Origin: Darwinimomas sp045600945
GTDB lineage: Bacteria > Bacillota > Clostridia > Lachnospirales > Lachnospiraceae
Assembly: GCA_045600945.1 (NCBI GenBank)
Contig: JAZRYX010000070.1
Coordinates: forward strand, 37,323 to 101,322
Direction of reading: 5' to 3'
Length of the DNA stretch: 64,000 nucleotides
The notes under the pieces: generated by a model
Database searches by the model: none
What the model saw: the letters and a program-made list of their open reading frames with translations, nothing else
What the model was told of the DNA's origin: nothing
Translations under genes and position numbers: made by a program
Part shown: positions 57,783 to 64,000 of the stretch, in pieces
Layout: every line of letters starts with the position of its first letter
How positions within the stretch are numbered: the stretch's first letter is position 1

Positions 57783-58619
57783 TTAGTTTTTCTTGAAAAA
57801 ATCGTAGTTTCTGTACTCTGAATCAAAATCCCATGGCATACCGCCGCAAAGGCATCCGCCATCGAGTACGATGTTGGAACCTGACATGTATGTAGAAGCA
57901 TCTGAAGCAAGCATAACCGCAAGTCCTATTATTTCATCCGGTTCTGCGGGTCTTCTCATAGCTATACGATCTCTTAAATAATCTCCTCTTGTCGGATGAT
58001 CCCATGTAACCTGAGTAAGCGGTGTATGGATATGTCCCGGAGAAATAGAGTTGCAGCGGATTCCCCACTCGGCAAGCTCAACTGCAAGAGCTCTTGTAAT
58101 TGCAAGGACACCTGACTTTGTTGCCCCGTATACAGAGCATCCGCCAAGCATAGCTGTTGCGTTATGTGAACCGATATTGATGATATTTCCGTTGCGCTCT
58201 TTAATCATATGCTTTCCAACTTCCTGGCATGTGAAAAATACACCCTTTAAGTTGATACTCATGATCTTCTCGTATGTCTCTTCTGTTACATCAAGAAGTC
58301 CTTCTCTCTTATTTATACCTGCAACATTGAAAAGGACATCTATTTTCTTATAATCACTGATGATTGCATCTACAGTGGCTTTTATGCTGTCCAGTTTTGT
58401 AACATCCATGATATAAGCGGAACATTTTCCACCTTCTCTTTCGATTGCTTCCTTGAGATCTTTAAGTCTTTCTTCACTTACATCACATGCGCAGACTGTG
58501 CCGCCTGCCGATGCAAGTCCCTTGCAAATTTCTGATCCTATGCCACCTGCGGCACCGGTCATCATGATAATCTTTCCTTCAAGGGAAAACATTTTCTTTA
58601 ATGCTGATTCAACTGACAT
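57783..58619 (-). CDS. Short-chain dehydrogenase/reductase
   Basis: 278 residues from ATG 58619 (AGGAG eight bases upstream). The classical cofactor motif is MTGAAGGIGSEICKGLA near 20-35, NVAGINKREG follows, and the catalytic set is Ser in NIGSHNAT, Tyr-x3-Lys in VYGATKSGVLAITRAL. It resembles gluconate 5-dehydrogenase-like SDRs. The position between Gfo/Idh/MocA and zinc dehydrogenase genes suggests a multistep oxidation-reduction or epimerisation of a sugar. Confidence 0.9.
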   Translation of the reverse strand: MSVESALKKMFSLEGKIIMMTGAAGGIGSEICKGLASAGGTVCACDVSEERLKDLKEAIEREGGKCSAYIMDVTKLDSIKATVDAIISDYKKIDVLFNVAGINKREGLLDVTEETYEKIMSINLKGVFFTCQEVGKHMIKERNGNIINIGSHNATAMLGGCSVYGATKSGVLAITRALAVELAEWGIRCNSISPGHIHTPLTQVTWDHPTRGDYLRDRIAMRRPAEPDEIIGLAVMLASDASTYMSGSNIVLDGGCLCGGMPWDFDSEYRNYDFFKKN

Positions 58620-58637
58620 ATCTATATCTCCTGTCAT

Positions 58638-59768
58638 TTAAAATTTCTTTTTTATCAATCTTCCGTCATAATCGTCACCGCGCTCCGGTGCAAGAGGGAA
58701 CTTAACCGGTTTTTTGTCCCTGTTGGAACGGTAAATTGCCGTAATAAGTTCTACTGTCTTTCTTCCGTCTTCAAGAGTAATCATCGGATTCCTGTTATCC
58801 TTTACAGCCTCAATAAAGTCATTGATCTGCTGAGTGAAATAATAGTAAGAATTATCAACAGAGTTAAATGCGTCCGAATCCTCTTTTACATACTGATCAA
58901 GTTTGTCCTCTTCTCCTTCCACTGTCCATTCGTTAAGCACAGGAGGTTCTGCTATTGCTGTCATACCGGCAATAAACATTGAACCGCCGTCTGTCTGGAC
59001 ACTGACTGTCTGACCATTAGAACCATATACTGCCACTCTGCTGTATAATGCGGGATTAACGGAATTCGTTACCAATATGTTTCCGATTGCTCCGTTCTTA
59101 AACTTAACGATCGCTGCCGCAGTATCATCAACTTCAAGTTCAGGATGATTAAGAGTATCCCACACACCATATACTTCATCTACCTCTCCCATATACCAAA
59201 GAAGAAGATCCAGCTGATGAGGGGCCTGGTTGATCAAAACTCCGCCGCCTTCTCCGGCCCAAGTTCCTCTCCAGGGATCTGAATGATAATAGTTCATATC
59301 CCTCCAGCTGTACATCTGGACTGTGCCAATGATAGGCGTACCTATTTTACCGTCTGCTATAGCCTGTTTTACTCTCTTGCAGGGCTCATAGAAACGTCTC
59401 TGTGAAATAGTTGTACCCTTGACATTGTTTCTTTCAGCCGCTTCAAGAATTGCATCACAATCTTCAAGTGAAGCTGCAAGCGGTTTTTCGATTGCGATAG
59501 ATAGTCCGAGATTGCAGCATTTTACTGCAAGCTCTGCATGGCTTGGATGAGGAACACAAATTGAAACTGCCTGCACTCCTGTTTCCTTTACCATTTTCTC
59601 GAGATCATCATAAGCCTTTATATTGTATTTCTTTGCAAAGGACTCTGCCTTCTCGATATGTCTTCCATAACAGGCTACCAGTTCCGCATCCGGACAATCC
59701 ATATAAGCTTTTGCATGATAATCAGCAACTTTACCTGTACCGATTATCGCGGTTTTTACCTTAGCCAT
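58638..59768 (-). CDS. Gfo/Idh/MocA-family oxidoreductase
   Basis: 376 residues. The Rossmann start is KTAIIGTGKVADYHAKAY, then AVSICVPHPSHAELAVKC and EKPLAASLEDCD with the conserved Glu-Lys-Pro. The C-terminal domain has GGGVLINQAPHQLDLLLWYMG, including the catalytic His/Asp region. Enzymes of this family oxidise inositol, sugars or their acids with NAD. It overlaps the upstream isomerase gene by eight bases, with GGAGGG before the ATG. Confidence 0.9.
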   Translation of the reverse strand: MAKVKTAIIGTGKVADYHAKAYMDCPDAELVACYGRHIEKAESFAKKYNIKAYDDLEKMVKETGVQAVSICVPHPSHAELAVKCCNLGLSIAIEKPLAASLEDCDAILEAAERNNVKGTTISQRRFYEPCKRVKQAIADGKIGTPIIGTVQMYSWRDMNYYHSDPWRGTWAGEGGGVLINQAPHQLDLLLWYMGEVDEVYGVWDTLNHPELEVDDTAAAIVKFKNGAIGNILVTNSVNPALYSRVAVYGSNGQTVSVQTDGGSMFIAGMTAIAEPPVLNEWTVEGEEDKLDQYVKEDSDAFNSVDNSYYYFTQQINDFIEAVKDNRNPMITLEDGRKTVELITAIYRSNRDKKPVKFPLAPERGDDYDGRLIKKKF

Positions 59769-60588
59769 TTACTTCCCTCCAGATTTTCCTGATATTCTCT
59801 CCTGCCATCCGGATTCCTTCTGCACCTGTATTTGAGCACTCTTCTATGCAAAGCCATTTATCCCATCCCTTATCATAAAGCCACTTTAATGACTCCTTGA
59901 TCGGGCATGCGCCTGTACCTACGAGACAGGGTTCGAATTTGCCGAGTTCTGCCATATCAGACACATGAATAGTCTCAATCTTTTCGAAGCACTTATCCAT
60001 AACATCAATAGGATTCATTCCAAATGCTGTAATATTGCCAAGGTCAAAATTAACTCTGACATTAGTATCTTTTACTCCGTCGAGAACCCTAAGGAAAACT
60101 TCCGGATCAAATGTAACATCGATATAATCCCATGCCCCCGGCTTTGCATGATCCTCCAGGCACAGTGTTATGCCTTGAGAATCTGCAAACTCAGATACTT
60201 TCTTAATGCACTCAACTGCATCTGCAATCATGTCCTCCATTTTTGCGCCCGGATGGTTTTGTCCTGCAAGTGTTCTTACATACTTGAAACCAAGCTGAGC
60301 ACAGGTAGCAATATCCGTGCAGAAATATGCGATTTCTCTTTCTCTTTGCTTCGGATCAGGATTTGTGAAGTCAGGATATGTGCATACCATAACTTTTTCG
60401 ATATCGATTGCATCCAGTTCCTCTTTGAGTTCACGCATAGCTTTTGCCGAATGTGCTTTTACAAAACTCATACTGATATCCGCTCCGTCAAATCCATAAC
60501 CCTTAGCCATCATAAGCCACTCTGCTATAGACATTTCTCCTCCGATTATTTCAGAGAAAAGTGAGCATGGAAGAATACTTAATTTCAT
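59761..60588 (-). CDS. Sugar phosphate isomerase/epimerase (TIM barrel)
   Basis: 275 residues. Metal ligands of the AP-endonuclease-2 barrel are visible: Glu in TLCLEDHAKPG, Asp in VRVNFDLGNITAF, His in IETIHVSDMAEL, and Glu in WLCIEECSNT. The protein differs clearly from the epimerase at 50857-51717, so the region holds two such steps. AAGGGG lies before the ATG. Substrate unknown. Confidence 0.85.
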   Translation of the reverse strand: MKLSILPCSLFSEIIGGEMSIAEWLMMAKGYGFDGADISMSFVKAHSAKAMRELKEELDAIDIEKVMVCTYPDFTNPDPKQREREIAYFCTDIATCAQLGFKYVRTLAGQNHPGAKMEDMIADAVECIKKVSEFADSQGITLCLEDHAKPGAWDYIDVTFDPEVFLRVLDGVKDTNVRVNFDLGNITAFGMNPIDVMDKCFEKIETIHVSDMAELGKFEPCLVGTGACPIKESLKWLYDKGWDKWLCIEECSNTGAEGIRMAGENIRKIWREVNG

Positions 60589-60608
60589 AAATTATCCCCT
60601 TTTGGTTA

Positions 60609-61532
60609 TTAAGCCATCTCTTCAATAGCTGCTTTAATTGCATCAACTGTAAGTCCCATGTACTCCAGAACATCCTCCCATGCATGAGCTGATGTGCCAA
60701 ACTTATCATGGATACCAACCATCTTCATCGGAAGCGGGTCAGATGACATAGCCTCAGCTATTGCCGAACCAAGTCCGCCGAAGATATTATGCTCCTCTAC
60801 TGTTACGATAGCCTTGCATCCTGCAGCAAGCTTCTGAATGTAATCAGGGCACATTGGCTTTATTGTGCTGACATTAACAACCTTGACTGACACTTTGCCT
60901 TCCAGCTGCTTAGCTGCCTCAAGTGCAAGATTGAGCATATATCCCATCGCGAATACGCAAACCTCTGTTCCTTCCTTAAGTACTGATGGCTTGCCGATCT
61001 CGAATGGAGCATCCTCTGCTGTTGTATTATCGTATTCATTTCTTCCGCAGCGGATATAAACCGGTCCGTCATATTCAGCTGCTGCCTTAACAACCTTGAC
61101 CATCTCGTTTGCATCTGCCGGAACAAGCACAGTCATGTTAGGAATAGCTCTCATAATAGCAACATCCTCTACGGACTGATGTGTTGCTCCATCACCAAAA
61201 TCCGAACAACCGCATGAAGAACCGCAGATTTTAACGTTCAGCTTTCCTATGCTGATCGTCTGTCTGATCTGATCAAATGCACGTCCTGCTGCAAATACCG
61301 CAAATGATCCTGCGAAAGGAATCTTTCCTGTTACAGAAAGACCTGCCGATACAGAGAGCATGTTTTGTTCTGCAATACCGCATTCGATATGGCGCTCAGG
61401 ATATGCCTGTTCAAAAAGCTTGCCCATTGTTGAACCGCCAAGGTCAGCATCAAGTACTACAATGTTCTTATTTGTCTTTCCAAGCTCAACCAGTGTTTCA
61501 CCGTAAGCTGTTCTCATATTTGTATATGCCAT
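60609..61532 (-). CDS. Transketolase-like, C-terminal subunit
   Basis: 307 residues: pyrimidine-binding domain (1-165) and C-terminal domain. Conserved blocks include VLDADLGGST, ERHIECGIAEQNMLSVSAGL with the catalytic Glu, and HQSVEDVAIMRAIPNMTVLVPAD. It pairs with the N-terminal subunit 13 bases upstream, together making one TPP enzyme that transfers two-carbon ketol units. Split transketolases often serve special pathways such as apulose phosphate or other unusual sugars. AAGGAGG precedes the ATG. Confidence 0.93.
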   Translation of the reverse strand: MAYTNMRTAYGETLVELGKTNKNIVVLDADLGGSTMGKLFEQAYPERHIECGIAEQNMLSVSAGLSVTGKIPFAGSFAVFAAGRAFDQIRQTISIGKLNVKICGSSCGCSDFGDGATHQSVEDVAIMRAIPNMTVLVPADANEMVKVVKAAAEYDGPVYIRCGRNEYDNTTAEDAPFEIGKPSVLKEGTEVCVFAMGYMLNLALEAAKQLEGKVSVKVVNVSTIKPMCPDYIQKLAAGCKAIVTVEEHNIFGGLGSAIAEAMSSDPLPMKMVGIHDKFGTSAHAWEDVLEYMGLTVDAIKAAIEEMA

Positions 61533-61545
61533 GATATTATCCTCC

Positions 61546-62361
61546 TTACGCTAACTCTTTCATTGCCTGCTCAAACTGCTCAGGTGTAAGCTTTCCGTTG
61601 TGGAAACCAACAACATTCTCTGCAAAGCTTAATCCTTTGCCCTTAACAGTGTGTGCAAGGATAAGTGTCGGCTGACCTTTAACTTCATCCGCTTTGTCAT
61701 ATGCATCGCAGATTTGTTTCATATCATGACCGTCTATTTCAATAACTTTCCATCCAAATGATTCCCATTTTGATTTAAGATCACCTGAATCCATTCTGTC
61801 CTTGATCGGTCCCGTTGCCTGAAGTGTATTGTTATCAAGTATGCATACAAGGTTATCAACTTTCTTGGCTGCTGCTAACATAGCTGCTTCCCAAATCTGT
61901 CCTTCACCAAGTTCGCCGTCACCTACAAGTGCATATGACTTAGATGTATAACCTGAAAGCTTCTGGCCGATAGCCATACCCACTGCAACCGAAAGTCCCT
62001 GACCAAGAGATCCTGTTCCTGCTTCAATACCCGGTGTTTTAAGCTTATCCGGATGTCCCTGGAAAATTGTGCATCCTATAGTCTTTGTATTCTTTAACTC
62101 ATCTTTTGGTACAACTCCAAGTTCTGCAAGTACTGCGTACTGGAGAATAGCGACATGACCCTTACTGAGGATAAAACGGTCTCTCGATTCATCCTTTGGA
62201 TCGTATTTCATTTTGTAGAAGTATAATGCTGTTACTAAATCAGCTGATGACATAGAACCGCCAAGGTGTCCGGGACACTCAGTTCCTACGCACGTAACGA
62301 TATTACGTCTGACTTGTTTGGCCATTTCTTCGAGTTCTTTAAGCTTCACATCACTCACCAT
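61546..62361 (-). CDS. Transketolase-like, N-terminal (TPP-binding) subunit
   Basis: 271 residues. The TPP motif is VGDGELGEGQIWEAAM, ending in LVCILDNN about 28 residues later. HLGGSMSSADLVTALY, SKGHVAILQYAVLAELG and TGSLGQGLSVAVGMA are the other substrate and cofactor blocks. First gene of the operon running to the zinc dehydrogenase at 56746. GGAGGAAG lies before the ATG and an operator-controlled promoter upstream. Confidence 0.94.
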   Translation of the reverse strand: MVSDVKLKELEEMAKQVRRNIVTCVGTECPGHLGGSMSSADLVTALYFYKMKYDPKDESRDRFILSKGHVAILQYAVLAELGVVPKDELKNTKTIGCTIFQGHPDKLKTPGIEAGTGSLGQGLSVAVGMAIGQKLSGYTSKSYALVGDGELGEGQIWEAAMLAAAKKVDNLVCILDNNTLQATGPIKDRMDSGDLKSKWESFGWKVIEIDGHDMKQICDAYDKADEVKGQPTLILAHTVKGKGLSFAENVVGFHNGKLTPEQFEQAMKELA

Positions 62362-62426
62362 CTTAATCTTCCTCCAAATATAGTTTTCTATATATCACAA
62401 CTTGTTGATATAAATTATTTGGATTC

Positions 62427-62455
62427 ATTCTAACACAGACAAACTTGTATTACAA
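62427..62455 (-). promoter_or_regulatory. Promoter of the split-transketolase operon, operator overlapping -35
   Basis: Minus strand TTGTAA (62455-62450), a 17-base spacer, TAGAAT (62432-62427). The palindrome TTGTATTACAA (62445-62455) contains the whole -35 box, so a bound regulator would compete directly with RNA polymerase. Confidence 0.72.
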
Positions 62456-62478
62456 CTTACATATTATATAATTGCGAA

Positions 62479-62509
62479 ATGGGCTTCCATCTACACGATG
62501 AAAGCCCAT
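62479..62509 (-). terminator. Probable terminator of the right-hand dehydrogenase gene
   Basis: ATGGGCTT (62479-62486) pairs with AAGCCCAT (62502-62509) around a 15-base loop. The minus-strand T run is weak (TTTCG), so termination may be partial. Confidence 0.5.
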
Positions 62510-62542
62510 GAATAGCGATAGTGCGATATAAACCTGTTTTCT

Positions 62543-63571
62543 TTATTCGGATACTACAACGACTTTTATCAGATTATCCTCATGATTCTTTAGTTTCTCG
62601 AAATACACCGGTGCTTCTTCAAGCCTGATTTCTTTTGAAATGAGCGGAGCAACATTGATTTTTCCCTCATTTAAGAATCCTACTACTTCTTTAAACTCCT
62701 GATATCCGTACAGGAATGAACCATAAATCGTAAGTTCTCTTGTTACAACCTCCTGCATGTTCATATCAATCATCTTACGGTTATTTCCGATCCAAACCGC
62801 TTTCCCGCCGAATCTGAGTGATCCCATAACCTGCTGAACTGTCGGAGCTATACCGACTGCTTCGATTGCGACATCACATCCCTTACCGTCAGTGTTGTCA
62901 AATACTACCTGCTTGTAATCAACATTTGACGGATTAATTACGATATCCGCACCCATTTTCTTTGCAAGTTCAAGTCTGTTATCATCCATATCTGATACAA
63001 ACACTTTTGATGGATTCTGCATCTTAACACATGCGAGTGCAAGAAGTCCGATAGTACCTGTTCCTGCCATGAAAACCGTCTTCCCCGTAAGATCCCCTGC
63101 ATGACGGACTCCTCTATATGCAACAGCCAGGGGCTCCATGAGTGAACCGATAGCATTTGGAACACCCGGTTTTACTTCGAAACAGCACTTAGCCGGTACG
63201 CAAAGATACTCTGCAAATGCACCATTTTCTGCAAGGACTCCATACGCTCTCTTGTTTAAGCAAAGATGAACATCGCCCTTTTGACACATTTCACATTCCC
63301 CGCAAAAATACAGCGGATACACTGCATAGATTTTTCCTATCTGAACATCTTCTGTTACACCTTCACCGATTTCAACCACTTCTCCGCAAAACTCATGTCC
63401 CATGATCATCGGTTCAAGGCGACGGCCTGTAAGACCCTGGTATCCTGCTACATCACTGCCGCATATACCACAGGCTTTTATCCTGACTTTTACTTCTCCC
63501 TTTGCGGGACTTACATCGGGAACATCTGTGTAGTTTAACTTATTAGGTCCTTCGTAAACTAATGCCTTCAT
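62543..63571 (-). CDS. Zinc-dependent medium-chain dehydrogenase
   Basis: 342 residues from ATG 63571 (AAAGG about eight bases upstream); an in-frame start ten codons earlier has no site. Catalytic Zn ligands are in GICGSDVAGYQG and GHEFCGEVVE, the structural Zn site is CGECEMCQKGDVHLC, and the nucleotide motif is GTGTIGLLALACV. It is a homologue of the dehydrogenase at 56746 but clearly divergent. Single-gene unit under a promoter with the shared operator. Confidence 0.9.
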   Translation of the reverse strand: MKALVYEGPNKLNYTDVPDVSPAKGEVKVRIKACGICGSDVAGYQGLTGRRLEPMIMGHEFCGEVVEIGEGVTEDVQIGKIYAVYPLYFCGECEMCQKGDVHLCLNKRAYGVLAENGAFAEYLCVPAKCCFEVKPGVPNAIGSLMEPLAVAYRGVRHAGDLTGKTVFMAGTGTIGLLALACVKMQNPSKVFVSDMDDNRLELAKKMGADIVINPSNVDYKQVVFDNTDGKGCDVAIEAVGIAPTVQQVMGSLRFGGKAVWIGNNRKMIDMNMQEVVTRELTIYGSFLYGYQEFKEVVGFLNEGKINVAPLISKEIRLEEAPVYFEKLKNHEDNLIKVVVVSE

Positions 63572-63613
63572 ACCTTTTCCTTTCTGAATTCTACAAAACA
63601 AAATCCGTTAAAG

Positions 63614-63643
63614 TTGTATTACAAGTTTGAGTTTTAGTGTAAA
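63614..63643 (-). promoter_or_regulatory. Operator and weak promoter of the right-hand dehydrogenase
   Basis: TTGTATTACAA (63614-63624) stands 43 bases before the ATG. A possible promoter is TTTACA (63643-63638), 19 bases, TACAAC (63618-63613), in which the operator covers the -10 box. The operator is clear and the promoter less so. Confidence 0.6.
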
Positions 63644-63692
63644 CCTTTTGCTTTGTGAAGTAAATAGTAGTTTTTGTTTAAGACATAAATAC

Positions 63693-63812
63693 AAGCGCCA
63701 TCGCGCGTGAAAACGCCATTCGCATTCCGCATCAAGCGCCATCGCGCGAAAACGCCATTCGCATTCCGCAAAGCTCCATGCTCATGGTCGTTGGAACTCT
63801 GTAAGTTCCAAC
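63693..63812. repeat. Tandem and palindromic repeat element
   Basis: Two copies of a roughly 40-base unit lie in tandem (63693-63733 and 63734-63770); each contains GCGCCATCGCGCG and CGCCATTCGCATTCCGC. Copy 2 lacks a TG. They are followed by CCATG-CT-CATGG and by the perfect hairpin GTTGGAACT-CTGTA-AGTTCCAAC (63790-63812). It is non-coding by any convincing measure, and a degenerate copy lies near 45468. The rest of 63625-63692 shows nothing I recognise. Confidence 0.7.
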
Positions 63813-63822
63813 TCCAGTCCAT

Positions 63823-63860
63823 AAAAAAACACTCCCTTGTAAGTAAACTTACGGGAGTGT
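63823..63860 (-). terminator. Strong minus-strand terminator
   Basis: Minus strand ACACTCCC-GTAAGT-TT-ACTTAC-AA-GGGAGTGT followed by TTTTTTT. It must end a minus-strand transcript that enters from the right, because no established gene in the window lies before it. Confidence 0.88.
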
Positions 63861-63986
63861 CAGACTGAAGACAAAGTCTACTTCAACAACACGAAGTGGG
63901 CTTTGTTTTTTTGTGTCCTCACCAGCAGCATGCGATTCCATATCTATCCGAGAACCTCGAGCTTCTTGCAGTTCATACTCATTCAC
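63849..63986 (-). CDS. Possible 45-residue protein
   Basis: GTG start at 63986 with AGAGGA eight bases upstream, stop TAA inside the terminator stem at 63849. The peptide begins MNEYELQEARGSRID, is polar with mixed charge, and ends VDFVFSLTLP. There is no known family and no hydrophobic segment. A stop in another frame (GLSE then TGA near 63980) could equally be the end of a gene from the right, in which case this frame is chance. A plus-strand hairpin also crosses it. Confidence 0.3.
   Translation of the reverse strand: MNEYELQEARGSRIDMESHAAGEDTKKQSPLRVVEVDFVFSLTLP
63871..63912 (+). terminator. Plus-strand terminator-like hairpin
   Basis: CAAAG-T-CTACTTC pairs with GAAGTGG-G-CTTTG around AACAACAC, followed by seven T. 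No plus-strand gene lies upstream, so it may end a small RNA that includes the hairpin at 63829-63860. AGACT (63862-63866) can pair with AGTCT in the stem as an alternative fold. Confidence 0.6.
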
Positions 63987-64000
63987 TCAAACCATCCTCT

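Noticed and set aside
63693..63770. CRISPR array
   Set aside because: Only two adjacent units without unique spacers and no cas genes anywhere in the window.
63634..63822. Minus-strand frame of 62 codons containing a repeated RNANGVF peptide
   Set aside because: It is produced by the tandem DNA repeat and has no ribosome site; the repeat explains it better.
1..64000. Insertion sequences, integrases or prophage genes
   Set aside because: No transposase, integrase or phage structural motif is seen in any convincing frame; the only repeat family is the small palindromic element.

Overview
The window looks like chromosome of a low-to-moderate GC Bacillota, most likely Lachnospiraceae (Butyrivibrio-like). 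Reasons: near-universal AGGAGG-type ribosome sites, TTGACA/TATAAT promoters, formate-tetrahydrofolate ligase, CpsBCD/LCP polysaccharide control genes, ferredoxin-linked 2-oxoacid oxidoreductase, SpoT-type HD protein and an SRP RNA of the small bacterial type. Assignment is by gene content only. LAYOUT. (1) 1-4715, plus strand: the end of a surface-polysaccharide locus, with three GT2 and one GT8 glycosyltransferases and a Wzx-like flippase, almost all joined by ATGA overlaps. (2) 4707-6455: lipoate ligase on the minus strand, then a plus-strand stable RNA cluster: tRNA-Gln, SRP RNA (ffs), tRNA-Gly, a strongly folded spacer, tRNA-Arg, tRNA-His and a bidirectional terminator. (3) 6474-25028, minus strand: about 18.5 kb of tightly packed genes. 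They include a VanSR-like two-component system, a STAS-kinase fusion beside an RsbW-like ATPase, a zinc-ribbon membrane protein with an ABC-2 exporter, tadA, a hexose phosphomutase, a CvpA-like protein, a lipoprotein, fhs, an HD hydrolase, a YunG-like protein and two oxidoreductases. (4) 25150-29081: a cell-wall-binding-repeat protein and the CpsB-CpsC-CpsD-LCP module. (5) 29150-30846: a DUF4143 ATPase and a fragment of a second one. (6) 30971-43639, minus strand: a roughly 12.7-kb operon-like set, in transcription order two tandem HTH-cupin-acyl-CoA synthetase fusions, a P-loop ATPase, a four-subunit 2-oxoisovalerate-type ferredoxin oxidoreductase, a LeuA homologue lacking its catalytic motifs, a TIM-barrel-acyl-CoA synthetase fusion and a leucine dehydrogenase. 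(7) 43670-47279: a 35-residue membrane protein with its own promoter and terminator, a PreA-like iron-sulfur protein, an AEC transporter and a GntR/FCD regulator. (8) 47391-63571, minus strand: a sugar or sugar-acid catabolic region with 6-phosphogluconate dehydrogenase, a KDG-kinase-like PfkB protein, a tartronate-semialdehyde-reductase-like enzyme, TIM-barrel epimerases, a complete Liv-type ABC importer, two zinc dehydrogenases, an SDR, a Gfo/Idh/MocA enzyme and a split transketolase. (9) 63572-64000: palindromic repeats and opposed terminators. HOW IT WORKS TOGETHER. Region 6 is the most interesting. Acyl-CoA synthetase, VOR and branched-chain amino acid dehydrogenase can in principle run forwards (branched-chain amino acids to branched-chain acids) or backwards (isobutyrate, isovalerate and 2-methylbutyrate to Val, Leu and Ile by reductive carboxylation, known in rumen bacteria). 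Here the synthetases carry their own DNA-binding and cupin domains, and two other proteins look like enzymes turned into sensors, so the pathway may regulate itself. In region 8 the 11-bp palindrome TTGTATTACAA recurs at the promoters of the Liv importer, the split transketolase operon and the right-hand dehydrogenase. It matches the FadR/GntR consensus T-N-GT-N3-AC-N-A and defines a probable local regulon.
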